64,000 bases of DNA from CAXXOK01 sp963675655. GTDB lineage: Bacteria > Bacillota > Clostridia > Christensenellales > Aristaeellaceae. The stretch is from the NCBI GenBank assembly GCA_963675655.1, contig OY776489.1, positions 1,798,001 through 1,862,000 on the forward strand, in the 5' to 3' direction. Shown here piece by piece: positions 1 through 7,825 of the stretch. Positions within the stretch are counted from its first letter, which is position 1; each line of letters begins with the position of its first letter. The notes below the pieces were generated by a model, which searched no databases, was not told the DNA's origin, and saw only the letters and a program-made list of their open reading frames with translations. The translations under genes and the position numbers were made by a program.

Positions 1-1
1 C

Positions 2-685
2 GTCGCCTATACCGGCGTGCAGCCGATGGTGGTTACGCTGGGCGGATCGTTCCTTTACTCCGGTATGGCGCTGGCGGTATCCAACATGAGCTCCAACGCC
101 GCTTATCAGGGCATTAGCGATTTTCCGGCCGCCTTCCGCGCGCTGAGCAAAACGCAGCTGTTTGATGCGGTGCCCATGCAGTTTGTTATTTTCTTCATAC
201 TGGTGCTGCTAAGCTACGTGCTGCTGCACCGTACCAATTACGGCCGCAAAATTTTCCTGTGCGGCGTAAACGCCAATGCGGCGGAGTTCAGCGGCATCAA
301 CACCCGGTTGGTGGTGATGAGCACGTACATGTTCTCCGGTTTGAGCGCTTCCATCGCCGGTATTTTGCTTACGGCTTACCTTGGCACCGCCAAGGCGGAT
401 ATGGGCGCGGAGTATACGCTGCCCATCATCACAGCGGTTGTGCTGGGCGGTACCAGCAATCTTGGCGGCAGCGGCGGCGTTATCGGCTCGGCGCTGGCAG
501 CACTGGCGGTTGGTCTGCTGCGTATCGGCTTGAGCCTGAGCGGGCTTTCCACACAGTATCTGGATATTCCGGTTGGCATTTTGCTGGTGGTAACGGTGTC
601 GATCCGTTTTGCGGGCACCAACCCCAAACTGCGCAAAATGTTTAGCCGTAAACGTAAACACACGGTAATTACCCGGGCGGGATGA
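2..685 (+). CDS. lsrD: AI-2 (lsr-type) ABC transporter permease, 5' truncated by window edge
   Basis: C-terminal 227 residues of an inner-membrane permease of the ribose/AI-2 ABC family (BPD_transp_2). The reading frame is open from base 2, so the true start lies outside the window; an internal GTG at 17 is not a likely start. Visible hallmarks are the PMVVTLGG segment, a hydrophobic helix near FVIFFILVLLSYVLL, and ITAVVLGGTSNLGGSGG, typical of RbsC/LsrC/LsrD. The stretch YQGISDFPAAF resembles LsrD of enterobacteria more than RbsC. It is followed by lsrB and lsrF in the order known from the enterobacterial lsrACDBFG operon, which supports the LsrD assignment; LsrC or a generic sugar permease is the alternative. 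Confidence 0.8.
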   Translation, partial: VAYTGVQPMVVTLGGSFLYSGMALAVSNMSSNAAYQGISDFPAAFRALSKTQLFDAVPMQFVIFFILVLLSYVLLHRTNYGRKIFLCGVNANAAEFSGINTRLVVMSTYMFSGLSASIAGILLTAYLGTAKADMGAEYTLPIITAVVLGGTSNLGGSGGVIGSALAALAVGLLRIGLSLSGLSTQYLDIPVGILLVVTVSIRFAGTNPKLRKMFSRKRKHTVITRAG

Positions 686-757
686 ACCGCCATCTAAATT
701 CGTTCCCTTGCGCGTACGTAGCGCGTAAGAAATAAAATTATTTTGGGAGGGTATCGT

Positions 758-1819
758 ATGAAAAGGTATTCCAAGATCCTGGCTGCCGTGATGGCTCTCA
801 TGCTTTGCATGTCCATGGTAGCTAGCGCCTCTGCGGCGGACATCAACGTTGTTTTTATCCCCAAACTTTCCGGTAACGCTTTCTTCGAGTCCGCCAATGT
901 CGGCGCTCAGGATTTCGCTGCCAAGAACGGCTTCACTGTTACCTACGACGGCAACCCCGAAGCATCTGCTGCCAACCAGGTCGCTATCGTGCAGAACGCC
1001 ATCACCAACGGCGCTGACGCGATTTGCATTTCCACGGTTGACGCTGCCGGCGTTGACGATGCGCTCAAGGAAGCGGCAGAAGCCGGGCTGGTTGTAACCA
1101 CCTGGGACTCCGACGCTTATGCCGAGAGCCGCAGCATCATGGTTAGCCAGGGCACGCCCGAGCAGTTGGGCCAGATGCTGGTTGACATGCTCGCCACCAG
1201 CCTGACCGAGCGCGGCAAGGACATTGAAAACGACGAAATCAAGTACGTATGGCATTACAGCCAAGCGACCGTTACCGACCAGAACAGCTGGCACGTTGCG
1301 GGCGAAGAGTACATTGCCCAGAAGTACCCCAATTGGGTTAACGTATTCCCGGACAACTACTACTCCGAGCAGGATGCTGAAAAAGCGATCACCGTTGGTG
1401 AGTCCATCCTGACCACCTATGCTGACATCGACGGCATCATCTGCAACGACTCCACCGCTCTGCCCGGCCAGGCGCAGGCTGCCCAGAATCTCGGCTTGGA
1501 TGCCACCAAGGTATCCATCGTCGGTTTCGCCGCTCCTAACAGCATGAAGGACTACTGCCGTGCCGGCATCCTGTCCCGTTGGGGCCTGTGGGATTGCAAA
1601 GTGCAGGGCGCCTTGGGTTGCTACATGGCGTACTTGCTGGCCAGCGGTCAGGACATCAAAGTTGGCGACACCATCGACGTGCCCGACATCGGCACCGTTA
1701 CGGTTGAGCCCAACACCGTTCTCGATCCGAACGCTTACACCTCCGATACCAGCGGCGTTGTGCTGCTGCCCGAGCGCGTAGTGTTCACCATCGACAACAT
1801 GGACAACTACGATTTCTAA
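758..1819 (+). CDS. lsrB: Autoinducer-2 binding protein LsrB-like
   Basis: Extracytoplasmic substrate-binding protein (353 aa) for an AI-2 importer. The start is the ATG at 758, preceded by GGGAGG at 745-750; a TTG at 743 in frame overlaps this ribosome site. Residues 1-27 form a signal peptide ending ASASA before ADINVVFIPK; no lipobox. The whole length follows LsrB: IPKLSGNAFFES, VTYDGNPEASAANQV, TWDSDAYAESRS, VTDQNSW, and a C-terminus LLPERVVFTIDNMDNYDF that almost copies enterobacterial LsrB. The TWDSD region contributes to the AI-2 pocket in LsrB. A periplasmic rhamnose-type binding protein (RhaS) is the main alternative, but lsrF next door argues for AI-2. Confidence 0.88.
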   Translation: MKRYSKILAAVMALMLCMSMVASASAADINVVFIPKLSGNAFFESANVGAQDFAAKNGFTVTYDGNPEASAANQVAIVQNAITNGADAICISTVDAAGVDDALKEAAEAGLVVTTWDSDAYAESRSIMVSQGTPEQLGQMLVDMLATSLTERGKDIENDEIKYVWHYSQATVTDQNSWHVAGEEYIAQKYPNWVNVFPDNYYSEQDAEKAITVGESILTTYADIDGIICNDSTALPGQAQAAQNLGLDATKVSIVGFAAPNSMKDYCRAGILSRWGLWDCKVQGALGCYMAYLLASGQDIKVGDTIDVPDIGTVTVEPNTVLDPNAYTSDTSGVVLLPERVVFTIDNMDNYDF

Positions 1820-1835
1820 TCGGTACACAATCTCG

Positions 1836-1862
1836 CGGGGGCCGTGCAACACACGACCCCCG
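1836..1862 (+). other. RNA hairpin between lsrB and lsrF
   Basis: Inverted repeat CGGGGGCCGTG (1836-1846) against CACGACCCCCG (1852-1862), one mismatch, five-base loop, with no clear U-run. Placed right after the binding-protein gene, such hairpins often protect the upstream message or reduce transcription of the next gene. The role is inferred from position only. Confidence 0.55.
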
Positions 1863-1951
1863 CTCATGGCCGTAACGAGCGGACACCCCGACGAAGCGGC
1901 CACACAGCAAGTTTTTCTTTCTTTGAAGTATGCACAAGGAGGTATATTCGC

Positions 1952-2830
1952 ATGGCGGATAAAGATGGGTTGAAGATTGCAAAGGACTACCACACCGAAG
2001 AAGCTTTTGGCAATCTGGGTAGCTTTTACGTAAAAGGCGCGGGCAACTTGGACTGGGGTATGAAGAAGCACCTTTCCAATATTTTCGATCCCAAGAGCGG
2101 CAAAACCGTGATGTTCGCGTTTGACCATGGTTACTTTATGGGTTCCACCGCTGGCTTGGAGCGTTTGGATTTGGTTATCCCCACGCTGCTGCCCTATGTG
2201 GATTGCCTCATGGGTACGCGCGGCGCGATTCGCACCTGCGTACCGGCGGAAAACCGTAAAGCGATTGCGCTTCGCGTTTCCAGCGGCTCCAGCATGCTCA
2301 ATGATGATTTGAGCCACGAAGTGGTTGCGGTGGACGTTGAAGATTCCATCCGTATGAACGCGGATTGCATGGCGGTGCAAACCTTTATCGGTGCGGACGG
2401 TCAGCTTTCCAGCCTGGATAACGTAAGCCGCGTTATCAACGCCGGTTTCCGTTACTCCATTCCCACCCTCGGCGTTGTGGCCGTTGGTAAGGATATGGAA
2501 CGTACCGACCGCTTCTTTAAACTCGCAACCCGCATCGTAGCGGAAATGGGCGTGCAGATCGTGAAAACCTACTTCTGCGAGAATTTTGAAGAAGTCGTCG
2601 CTGCTTGCCCGGTGCCGATCGTGGTTGCCGGCGGCAAGAAACTACCTGAAGACGAAGCGCTTACACTTGCCTACAACTCCATTCAGGGCGGCGCAGCCGG
2701 ACTGGATATGGGCCGCAACATCTTCCAGAGCGAACACAGCGTGGAAATGGCGCAGGCGATTGGTAAAATCGTGCACGAAGGCTTCACCGATAAGGAAGCC
2801 TGGCAGCTCTATCAGGATTTGATTCACTAA
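1952..2830 (+). CDS. lsrF: 3-hydroxy-5-phosphonooxypentane-2,4-dione thiolase LsrF
   Basis: Cytoplasmic class-I-aldolase-like thiolase (292 aa) that in the known lsr pathway transfers the acetyl group of phosphorylated AI-2 to CoA. The start ATG at 1952 has AAGGAGG at 1936-1942; the frame is open further upstream but lacks another ribosome site. Family signatures: GNLDWGMKKHL, KTVMFAFDHGYFMGSTAGLE, GVGKDM, ATRIVAEMGVQIVKTYF with the expected Schiff-base lysine, CPVPIVVAGGKKLPE and AAGLDMGRNIFQS. The length fits LsrF (about 291). Third gene of the visible lsr run; no lsrG, lsrK or lsrR is seen in the window. Confidence 0.9.
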   Translation: MADKDGLKIAKDYHTEEAFGNLGSFYVKGAGNLDWGMKKHLSNIFDPKSGKTVMFAFDHGYFMGSTAGLERLDLVIPTLLPYVDCLMGTRGAIRTCVPAENRKAIALRVSSGSSMLNDDLSHEVVAVDVEDSIRMNADCMAVQTFIGADGQLSSLDNVSRVINAGFRYSIPTLGVVAVGKDMERTDRFFKLATRIVAEMGVQIVKTYFCENFEEVVAACPVPIVVAGGKKLPEDEALTLAYNSIQGGAAGLDMGRNIFQSEHSVEMAQAIGKIVHEGFTDKEAWQLYQDLIH

Positions 2831-2932
2831 ACCGTCGCTTCACGCTCTTTTATCCCCGGACGATGACAGTCCGGCCGGGGGAATGCGAAAGCGGCTCCTT
2901 CCTGATAATCGTCCATTTTTGGGGCGATACAC

Positions 2933-2962
2933 CAAAGGCGATCCCAAAAGGGATCGCCTTTG
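2933..2962. terminator. Bidirectional terminator-like hairpin after lsrF
   Basis: Perfect 13-bp inverted repeat CAAAGGCGATCCC / GGGATCGCCTTTG with an AAAA loop, downstream of the lsrF stop. The T-rich part lies at the foot of the stem; no long U-run follows. A smaller CCGGAC/GTCCGG hairpin is at 2856-2874. Confidence 0.6.
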
Positions 2963-3154
2963 CTTGTTAAAAACGTGGAGAAGACCACTTTTTTGAATAC
3001 GCATCCTTCACTTGTTTGCTCCGCTCACGGGCAATGAAGGATGCAAGGAAACCTTGCTATCGCAAGACGTGAGAAATCGCCGCACATGTCGCCGCTTTCG
3101 GGAAACAATCGGAGGGTTGAGACACTCCGATGCCACCCGATGGGGTTGATCGCT

Positions 3155-3290
3155 TCGGCTTGATGAAAAGACTCATCTGCGTCGTCAGCTACGGGAGGGT
3201 AAAGGGAAATCCCGTACGGACGAGCCGCGCATCTCTTTGCCACCCTTGTTTCCTGGCAGCTGAACCTTTTTGAGCAAGCTGTACTTGCAG
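3155..3290. repeat. Diverged copy of the dispersed palindromic repeat
   Basis: Contains the family landmarks in order: GAAAAGACTC, CTGCGTCGTCAGCTACGGGA, a middle CGAGC block, GCCACCCTTGTTTCCTGGCA and CTTTTTGAGCAAGC. The same order occurs in the tandem array at 20341-20855 and the copy near 26.3 kb. This copy is the most diverged. The surrounding ~530-bp gap (2831-3362) otherwise holds only two hairpins and no supportable gene. Confidence 0.6.
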
Positions 3291-3300
3291 GTTTGTAAAC

Positions 3301-3332
3301 GAAACGGCTGCGCCACAAGGCGCAGCCGTTTC
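3301..3332. terminator. Terminator-like hairpin 3' of the minus-strand amino-acid ABC operon
   Basis: Perfect 14-bp inverted repeat GAAACGGCTGCGCC / GGCGCAGCCGTTTC with loop ACAA, about 30 bp beyond the stop of the minus-strand ATPase gene. Palindromic, so it could serve either strand. Confidence 0.65.
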
Positions 3333-3362
3333 TGTATGTGTGTTCGTTGGTAGAACGACTCG

Positions 3363-4133
3363 TTACAGAATGCTCTTTAAGAAGTTGATGGCTTTCTCGT
3401 TTGTGGGATGCTCAAACAGCTCTTTGGGAGCGCCTTCCTCCAGAATCATTCCATCCGCCATAAAGACGACCTTATCGGCTACCTCTTTGGCAAAGCCCAT
3501 TTCGTGTGTTACACACAGCATGGTCATGCCTTGACTGGCAAGGCTCTTCATAACGCTTAACACTTCGCCGACCAGCTCGGGGTCCAGTGCGCTGGTAGGT
3601 TCGTCAAACAGCATAATTTCTGGTTCCATGGCGAGCGCCCGCGCAATGGCTACGCGCTGCTGCTGGCCGCCGGATAATTTGCTGGGATAGGCATCGAGCT
3701 TGTCCGACAGACCAACGCGTTTGATAATCTCTTCCGCCATTTTCCTGGCGTCGGTACGGTTCTTTTTACGTACCAGCACCTGCGCGATCATTACATTTTC
3801 CAGCACCGTTTTGTGAGGGAAAAGATTGAAACGCTGGAATACCATGCCCATCTCCAGCAGCAGTGCTTTCTGGTGGGAAGCCTCTACCCGGTGAATGGTA
3901 CGGTTATGCTCGCGGTGCAAAAACAGCTGATCTTTAATAAAGATTTTGCCGCTAGTGATGGTTTCCAGTTGGTTCAGCGACCGAAGATAGGTCGATTTTC
4001 CGGCGCCGGAAGGGCCAATGATGCAGATCACTTCGCCTTTTTTTACCGAAAGATTAATATCTTTCAGTACTTCCAGCGAACCAAACGCCTTGCGTAAATG
4101 CTCTGTTCTCAGGATATATTCGTAATCGCTCAT
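3363..4133 (-). CDS. Polar amino-acid ABC transporter ATP-binding protein (GlnQ/ArtM-like)
   Basis: Cytoplasmic ATPase (256 aa) energising the permease and binding protein encoded upstream on the same strand. Walker A GPSGAGKS near residue 40, Q-loop MVFQRFNLFPHKTVLEN, signature LSGGQQQRVAIARALA, Walker B IMLFDEPTSALDPE and the H-loop CVTHEMGFA are all intact. ATG at 4133 is preferred over an in-frame GTG at 4136 because AGGAGG (4140-4145) is better spaced. Nine bases separate it from the permease stop, so the two are co-transcribed. Class PAAT (His/Gln/Arg type); the exact amino acid cannot be told from the ATPase. Confidence 0.92.
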   Translation of the reverse strand: MSDYEYILRTEHLRKAFGSLEVLKDINLSVKKGEVICIIGPSGAGKSTYLRSLNQLETITSGKIFIKDQLFLHREHNRTIHRVEASHQKALLLEMGMVFQRFNLFPHKTVLENVMIAQVLVRKKNRTDARKMAEEIIKRVGLSDKLDAYPSKLSGGQQQRVAIARALAMEPEIMLFDEPTSALDPELVGEVLSVMKSLASQGMTMLCVTHEMGFAKEVADKVVFMADGMILEEGAPKELFEHPTNEKAINFLKSIL

Positions 4134-4142
4134 CACTGCCTC

Positions 4143-5183
4143 CTACTCGTAAATGGAAAGTCGTTTTTCGATTTTGCCAAAGAAATAGGTGAAGATAGCA
4201 GTGATGATCAGGTAGATCACCAACGCGGGCAGAAACACCAGATAATTGCCCTCGCTTGTCATAATGTTTTTGGAAATCGTTGTGATGTCCATTAGCGATA
4301 TGGCAAAGACCAGCGAAACATCCTTAATCATCATCACGAACTCGTTGCACAGCGGGGGAATCATCCGGCGGATGGACTGCGGAATAATGATGTGTCGCAT
4401 CGTTTGTCCGTAGGTCATACCCAGCGCCTTGGCGGCTTCGTTTTGCCCTTTATCAATCGACTGGATGGCTGCACGCACGATCTCCGCGCAATAGGCGGCC
4501 GAGTTGAGAGAAAAGGAGATGAGCGCCGCGAGAAACGCGCCTTTGTATACCGCCTCGGTATCGGCGACGCTGAAAAGCCCACGCCAAGAGAACCCGAAGA
4601 TAACGGGTACCGAGAAATAGATCACAAACAGCTGTATCAATAGCGGTGTGCCGCGGAAGAAGAAAATATACGCGCTGCTGATTTTACTGATCAGCTTGTT
4701 GGCGGATATTTTACCCAGCGCGAGGAACACGCTTAGGAATGCACCGATAGCCATGGACAGCGTCGTAAGAAGCAATGTCAGCTTAACGCCGTGCAGCACA
4801 TTCTCGCCGGAGCCAAGCATACGGTACGTGTAGTTCACCATTTGCCCGGTAAACTTACCAAACCCATCGTCCGCGCTGTAAATCTGCCCGGCAAAAGCCA
4901 CGTAGGACTCTTTGACGGATTTGGCGCCGGAGGTGGAGATGGAAAGGTACTTAATAAAGCCGAAGCTGTTATAGGTAATGGTGACGTACTTTCTGCTGCT
5001 GTCTTTTTCCTTTTCGATGATTTGCTTGATCTCATCGGAAGTATGGTCCATCATTTGTGTTTGGGACACGTTGACAGCCGATAGGGTTCCCAGGAGCGCC
5101 ACAGCTGCCATAATAATTATGGCAGCTGTTTGTGACGCACGTTTCCATTGTTTGACATTAACGATTTTCTTGATAATATTCAT
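4143..5183 (-). CDS. Polar amino-acid ABC transporter permease (HisM/GlnP-like) with extracytoplasmic N-terminal extension
   Basis: Membrane permease (346 aa). An N-terminal helix (about residues 20-40) is followed by roughly 75 polar residues containing FGFIKYLSISTSGAKSVKES, then the canonical His/Glu/Gln permease core beginning GVKLTLLLTTLSMAIGAFLS. The core contains FFRGTPLLIQLF and the EAA loop IDKGQNEAAKALGMTYGQTM that docks the ATPase. At 346 aa it is over 100 residues longer than the usual ~220, the extra part being extracytoplasmic. Only a weak ribosome site precedes the ATG at 5183. Lies between the binding-protein and ATPase genes. Confidence 0.88.
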   Translation of the reverse strand: MNIIKKIVNVKQWKRASQTAAIIIMAAVALLGTLSAVNVSQTQMMDHTSDEIKQIIEKEKDSSRKYVTITYNSFGFIKYLSISTSGAKSVKESYVAFAGQIYSADDGFGKFTGQMVNYTYRMLGSGENVLHGVKLTLLLTTLSMAIGAFLSVFLALGKISANKLISKISSAYIFFFRGTPLLIQLFVIYFSVPVIFGFSWRGLFSVADTEAVYKGAFLAALISFSLNSAAYCAEIVRAAIQSIDKGQNEAAKALGMTYGQTMRHIIIPQSIRRMIPPLCNEFVMMIKDVSLVFAISLMDITTISKNIMTSEGNYLVFLPALVIYLIITAIFTYFFGKIEKRLSIYE

Positions 5184-5234
5184 CGTTATACCACTTACGT
5201 ACGTATTTGCAATAGCATTGGGGTTAGGCGGTTA

Positions 5235-6032
5235 TTACGCGCCGAACCAGAATGCAACGTTTTCTACGAAGAAGCCTTCTTCGTCCAGCTGGGCAATCGC
5301 TTCGTTGATCGCCGTCTGCAGGGCGGTGTTGTCAAGCCCCATCGCTACGCCGAACTGCTCGGGCTCGCTCTCGTCCTGATATACTTTCACATATCCGTCG
5401 GGGTTGGCGGCCAGATAGCCGTCCGCAACGGTGGAGTCGCAAACAACCGCGTCCACTTCGCCGTTGGAAAGCTGGGAGAAGCAGGTGGTTACTTTTTCGT
5501 TGGCGGAGATGGTGCAGTCGATGGAACCGGTGGAAACGTAGTCGGACATGAGAATGTCGGACGTGGTTTCTTTCTGCACCGCGATGATCAGACCATCCAG
5601 ATCCAGGAAGCTGGCGATTTCGCCTTCATAACCGGCTTTCACAACAACAGCCTGATAGTTGTTGATGTAGGGATCGGAGAAAGCCATGGTCTCTTTGCGA
5701 TCGTCCGTGATGGTTACCGCGGAGATTACGCAGTCGTAGTTGACGCCGATGCCCTGGAAAATGCCATCCCAGGCGGTATTGACGAAGTTGATTTCCACGC
5801 CGAGTTTTTCGCCCAGTGCGTAAGCAAAGTCAATATCGTAGCCGACCGGGGTGCTGCCGTCTTCGGCAAAGTCCTCAAAGGGCGGGTAGCCGATTTCACA
5901 GCCGATGTTCAACACGCCATCCTGCATCAGGGTAACGCCGGACATATCAATTGCAGCCGCGTCATCCGCAGCGAGAGCACCAAGGGGTAAGAGCATTGCA
6001 ACCGTCAGCAGGATCGCCAGAATCTTCTTCAT
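5235..6032 (-). CDS. Amino-acid ABC transporter substrate-binding protein (SBP_bac_3)
   Basis: Exported solute receptor (265 aa), first gene of the minus-strand amino-acid transporter. Signal peptide of about 21 residues ending GALA before ADDAA; there is no cysteine, so no lipid anchor. Family-3 features: IGCEIGYPPFEDFAEDGS, VGYDIDFAYALGEKLGVEI, AWDGIFQGIGVNYDCVISAV and TITDDRKETMAFSDPYINN. The aromatic/acidic residues in YPPFEDF and the TDDRKE arginine are those that normally bind the alpha-amino and carboxylate groups. RBS AAGGAGG about eight bases before ATG 6032. Ligand class polar amino acid, identity unknown. Confidence 0.9.
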   Translation of the reverse strand: MKKILAILLTVAMLLPLGALAADDAAAIDMSGVTLMQDGVLNIGCEIGYPPFEDFAEDGSTPVGYDIDFAYALGEKLGVEINFVNTAWDGIFQGIGVNYDCVISAVTITDDRKETMAFSDPYINNYQAVVVKAGYEGEIASFLDLDGLIIAVQKETTSDILMSDYVSTGSIDCTISANEKVTTCFSQLSNGEVDAVVCDSTVADGYLAANPDGYVKVYQDESEPEQFGVAMGLDNTALQTAINEAIAQLDEEGFFVENVAFWFGA

Positions 6033-6056
6033 TAGGGTATCCTCCTTACAAAAATA

Positions 6057-6119
6057 AGAGTTGTATAATACAACTCCCTTGTGTATTCAAAACTTATCAT
6101 AAATATAAACGGTTGTCAA
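6057..6119 (-). promoter_or_regulatory. Leader with short hairpin in front of the amino-acid binding-protein gene
   Basis: On the minus strand a TTGACA (6114-6119) is followed, with no well-placed -10, by a perfect hairpin GAGTTGTA-TTA-TACAACTC (6058-6076), then TTATTTTTG and the AAGGAGG of the gene starting at 6032. Hairpin, T-rich tract and RBS are directly adjacent, as in the leader at 7769-7818. Could be a small attenuator or a 5' stabiliser. Confidence 0.4.
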
Positions 6120-6260
6120 TAGGAAAAAAAGAAAAAAACAGGCTCCAGACACTGCTTTATTCCTTATGGGATCAAGAATACAAAGAAAAAACAACGTGTA
6201 TGCCAAAATGGTTCGGGGATGGACAAATCGTGCATATTAATCAATTATGCGAGTAATTAC

Positions 6261-7220
6261 TCATAAATGGGAAAAGAAGGAAAGTAATTTTTGATCCGGC
6301 TGCTGCACCTGTCCGGCGGTGCTATCCACCTCTTTCAGTGTCAGTGGCGTATTGTGATAGCCAGTCAGAATCAACTGGTTCATGGTAAGCGTACGCACAT
6401 TGGTGAAGGTGAATCCTGTGCCCTGGTACGCGCCGCAGTCCATAAAGCAATCGCCGACGATGAAGCCCTGGCCTTCGCGCAGTGCTGCGCCGAACTTGGA
6501 GGCGGACGAATCCCATTCGTAAATACCGGCATAATGGCTGCCCATTCAATTGGTATTTTTACCCACAGTATCTGCACAGTCGCCCGCGAGTTTTTGCAGC
6601 GACAGGATGACATGAGCTTCTTCCAGACCCATGATAAGGTACATACCGGCGACGATTTCGTCTTTACTGTAATTTAGGGTGCCATCGGCTACCCAATCTT
6701 TGCCTTAGCATAGATGCAAGGCAGCATACCATGAGGAGCATGCGGCCGTAGGGGGTCAGTACGAGGGGGGAGTATCCGCACCAAGTTTTTTTTGAAAAAC
6801 GGGGCCGGCAGCCAGCGGATCGGCATACGTGGCCGGCGTGCTCAGGACTGCGGCGGCGTAGGGGGTCTCGTTCCAATAGAAGATACGACCCGTCATGAAG
6901 ATGGGAATGCCCGGCAATTCGCCTGCTACGGTGCAGGCATCCAAACCGGCTTACGCAAACTACGTAAGGTCGATAACATCCAACAGGGTGTTGAGATCGA
7001 CAAACTTGCTGCTTATCTTTCCAGTCGCTCTAAGCGGAATACTCTTCGGCTGTGGTGACATCCGTGTTTTCTTCCATGAAGTTTGCTACAGCTTTTGGGC
7101 GGCATCGTGGCGGGAATCGCCGCTCCACAAGGAGAAGCTGATGCTATTTTTCGCTACGGCGGTGACCGTAAGGCGCAGCACAAGAGTGATTGCCAACAAC
7201 GCTGCCAATAATTTTTACAT
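6261..7220 (-). pseudogene. Decayed sugar ABC transporter substrate-binding protein (family 1)
   Basis: Reading down the minus strand from 7220 gives ATG then an immediate TAA, a signal-like KLLAALLAITLVL, then SFSLWSGDSRHDAAQKL and a chain of family-1 sugar-binding-protein fragments spread over all frames. These include FMEENTDVTTAEEYSA, SDWKDKQ, ELPGIPIFMTGRIFYWNET, LAAGPVFQKKLGAD, TPYGRMLLMV and HYAGIYEWDSSASKFGAALR. At least three stops and several frameshifts separate them, and the C-terminal quarter is unrecognisable. RBS GAGGGGA remains upstream. No transporter partner genes are nearby, so this is a relic. Confidence 0.8.
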
Positions 7221-7722
7221 GATTTCCCCTCCTTATGGCAAGAAAATAAGATACGGGTTCGGACTGATGCAGTTCGATGTGTAGGCGCCTTTACTTTATG
7301 GGCATCATACAGTAATTTTCTAACGATGTAATTATATGTTAACAAGGGTAGTGTGAAGATTTATATAGGAAAGGATTCTGATAAGAATGAAACGGGAAAG
7401 CGTAAAGCAAAAGCCGGTTAGACGTATCTTTGCACAGGGAGAATATTTGCAAATCTACCTGCGCGGCAAAGGGAAATGGTTTTGTATCCAATGAAAAAAC
7501 AAAACAGGAACAAGTAAAAGACCTACGAATTGACCTCCATTGTAACCATATATTCCATTCATGGTGTTGGTTTTAACGAGCAGGAGGCATGAAAATTATT
7601 GTTGCTGGGGAAGAGAAAATGGAAAAGAGATTCATCAAACCGTTATAAAGCAAGCGCTGAGTACACTGCACAGCAGAAAAAACGGATTGAAAAGAATGAA
7701 CGAAAAGGGAAAATAGATTTGG
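7221..7722. other. Gap of ~500 bp without a supportable gene
   Basis: AT-rich stretch between the pseudogene and the promoter of the next operon. A 35-codon ATG frame at 7387-7494 has no good ribosome site. No RNA gene or repeat was recognised. Confidence 0.5.
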
Positions 7723-7751
7723 TTGACTTTTTAAAACATGCAAGGTATAAT
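7723..7751 (+). promoter_or_regulatory. Strong sigma-70-type promoter of the amino-acid ABC operon
   Basis: TTGACT (7723-7728), 17-bp spacer, TATAAT (7746-7751). It lies about 75 bp upstream of the binding-protein start, so the leader is only ~65 nt. Confidence 0.82.
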
Positions 7752-7768
7752 TTGAACGTCCCAGACAG

Positions 7769-7811
7769 AGAGGTCATTGCGGCATTATGCAATGACCTCT
7801 TTTTATTTTTA
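7769..7811 (+). terminator. Intrinsic terminator/attenuator directly before the RBS
   Basis: AGAGGTCATTGC (7769-7780), 8-base loop, GCAATGACCTCT (7789-7800), then TTTTTATTTT, running straight into AAGGAGG (7811-7817) of the gene at 7826. A full intrinsic terminator sits between a consensus promoter and its first gene. No alternative antiterminator pairing was obvious in the short leader, so it may be attenuation or a 5' stabilising stem. Confidence 0.7.
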
Positions 7812-7825
7812 AGGAGGAAAAGCCC

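Noticed and set aside
209..2380. A 723-codon minus-strand open frame across the lsr genes
   Set aside because: It is the mirror frame of GC-rich lsrB and lsrF with their strong third-base bias; no ribosome site and no domain.
7387..7494. 35-codon ATG frame before the second amino-acid operon
   Set aside because: No convincing ribosome site, no homology I recognise, and it sits in a decaying region.
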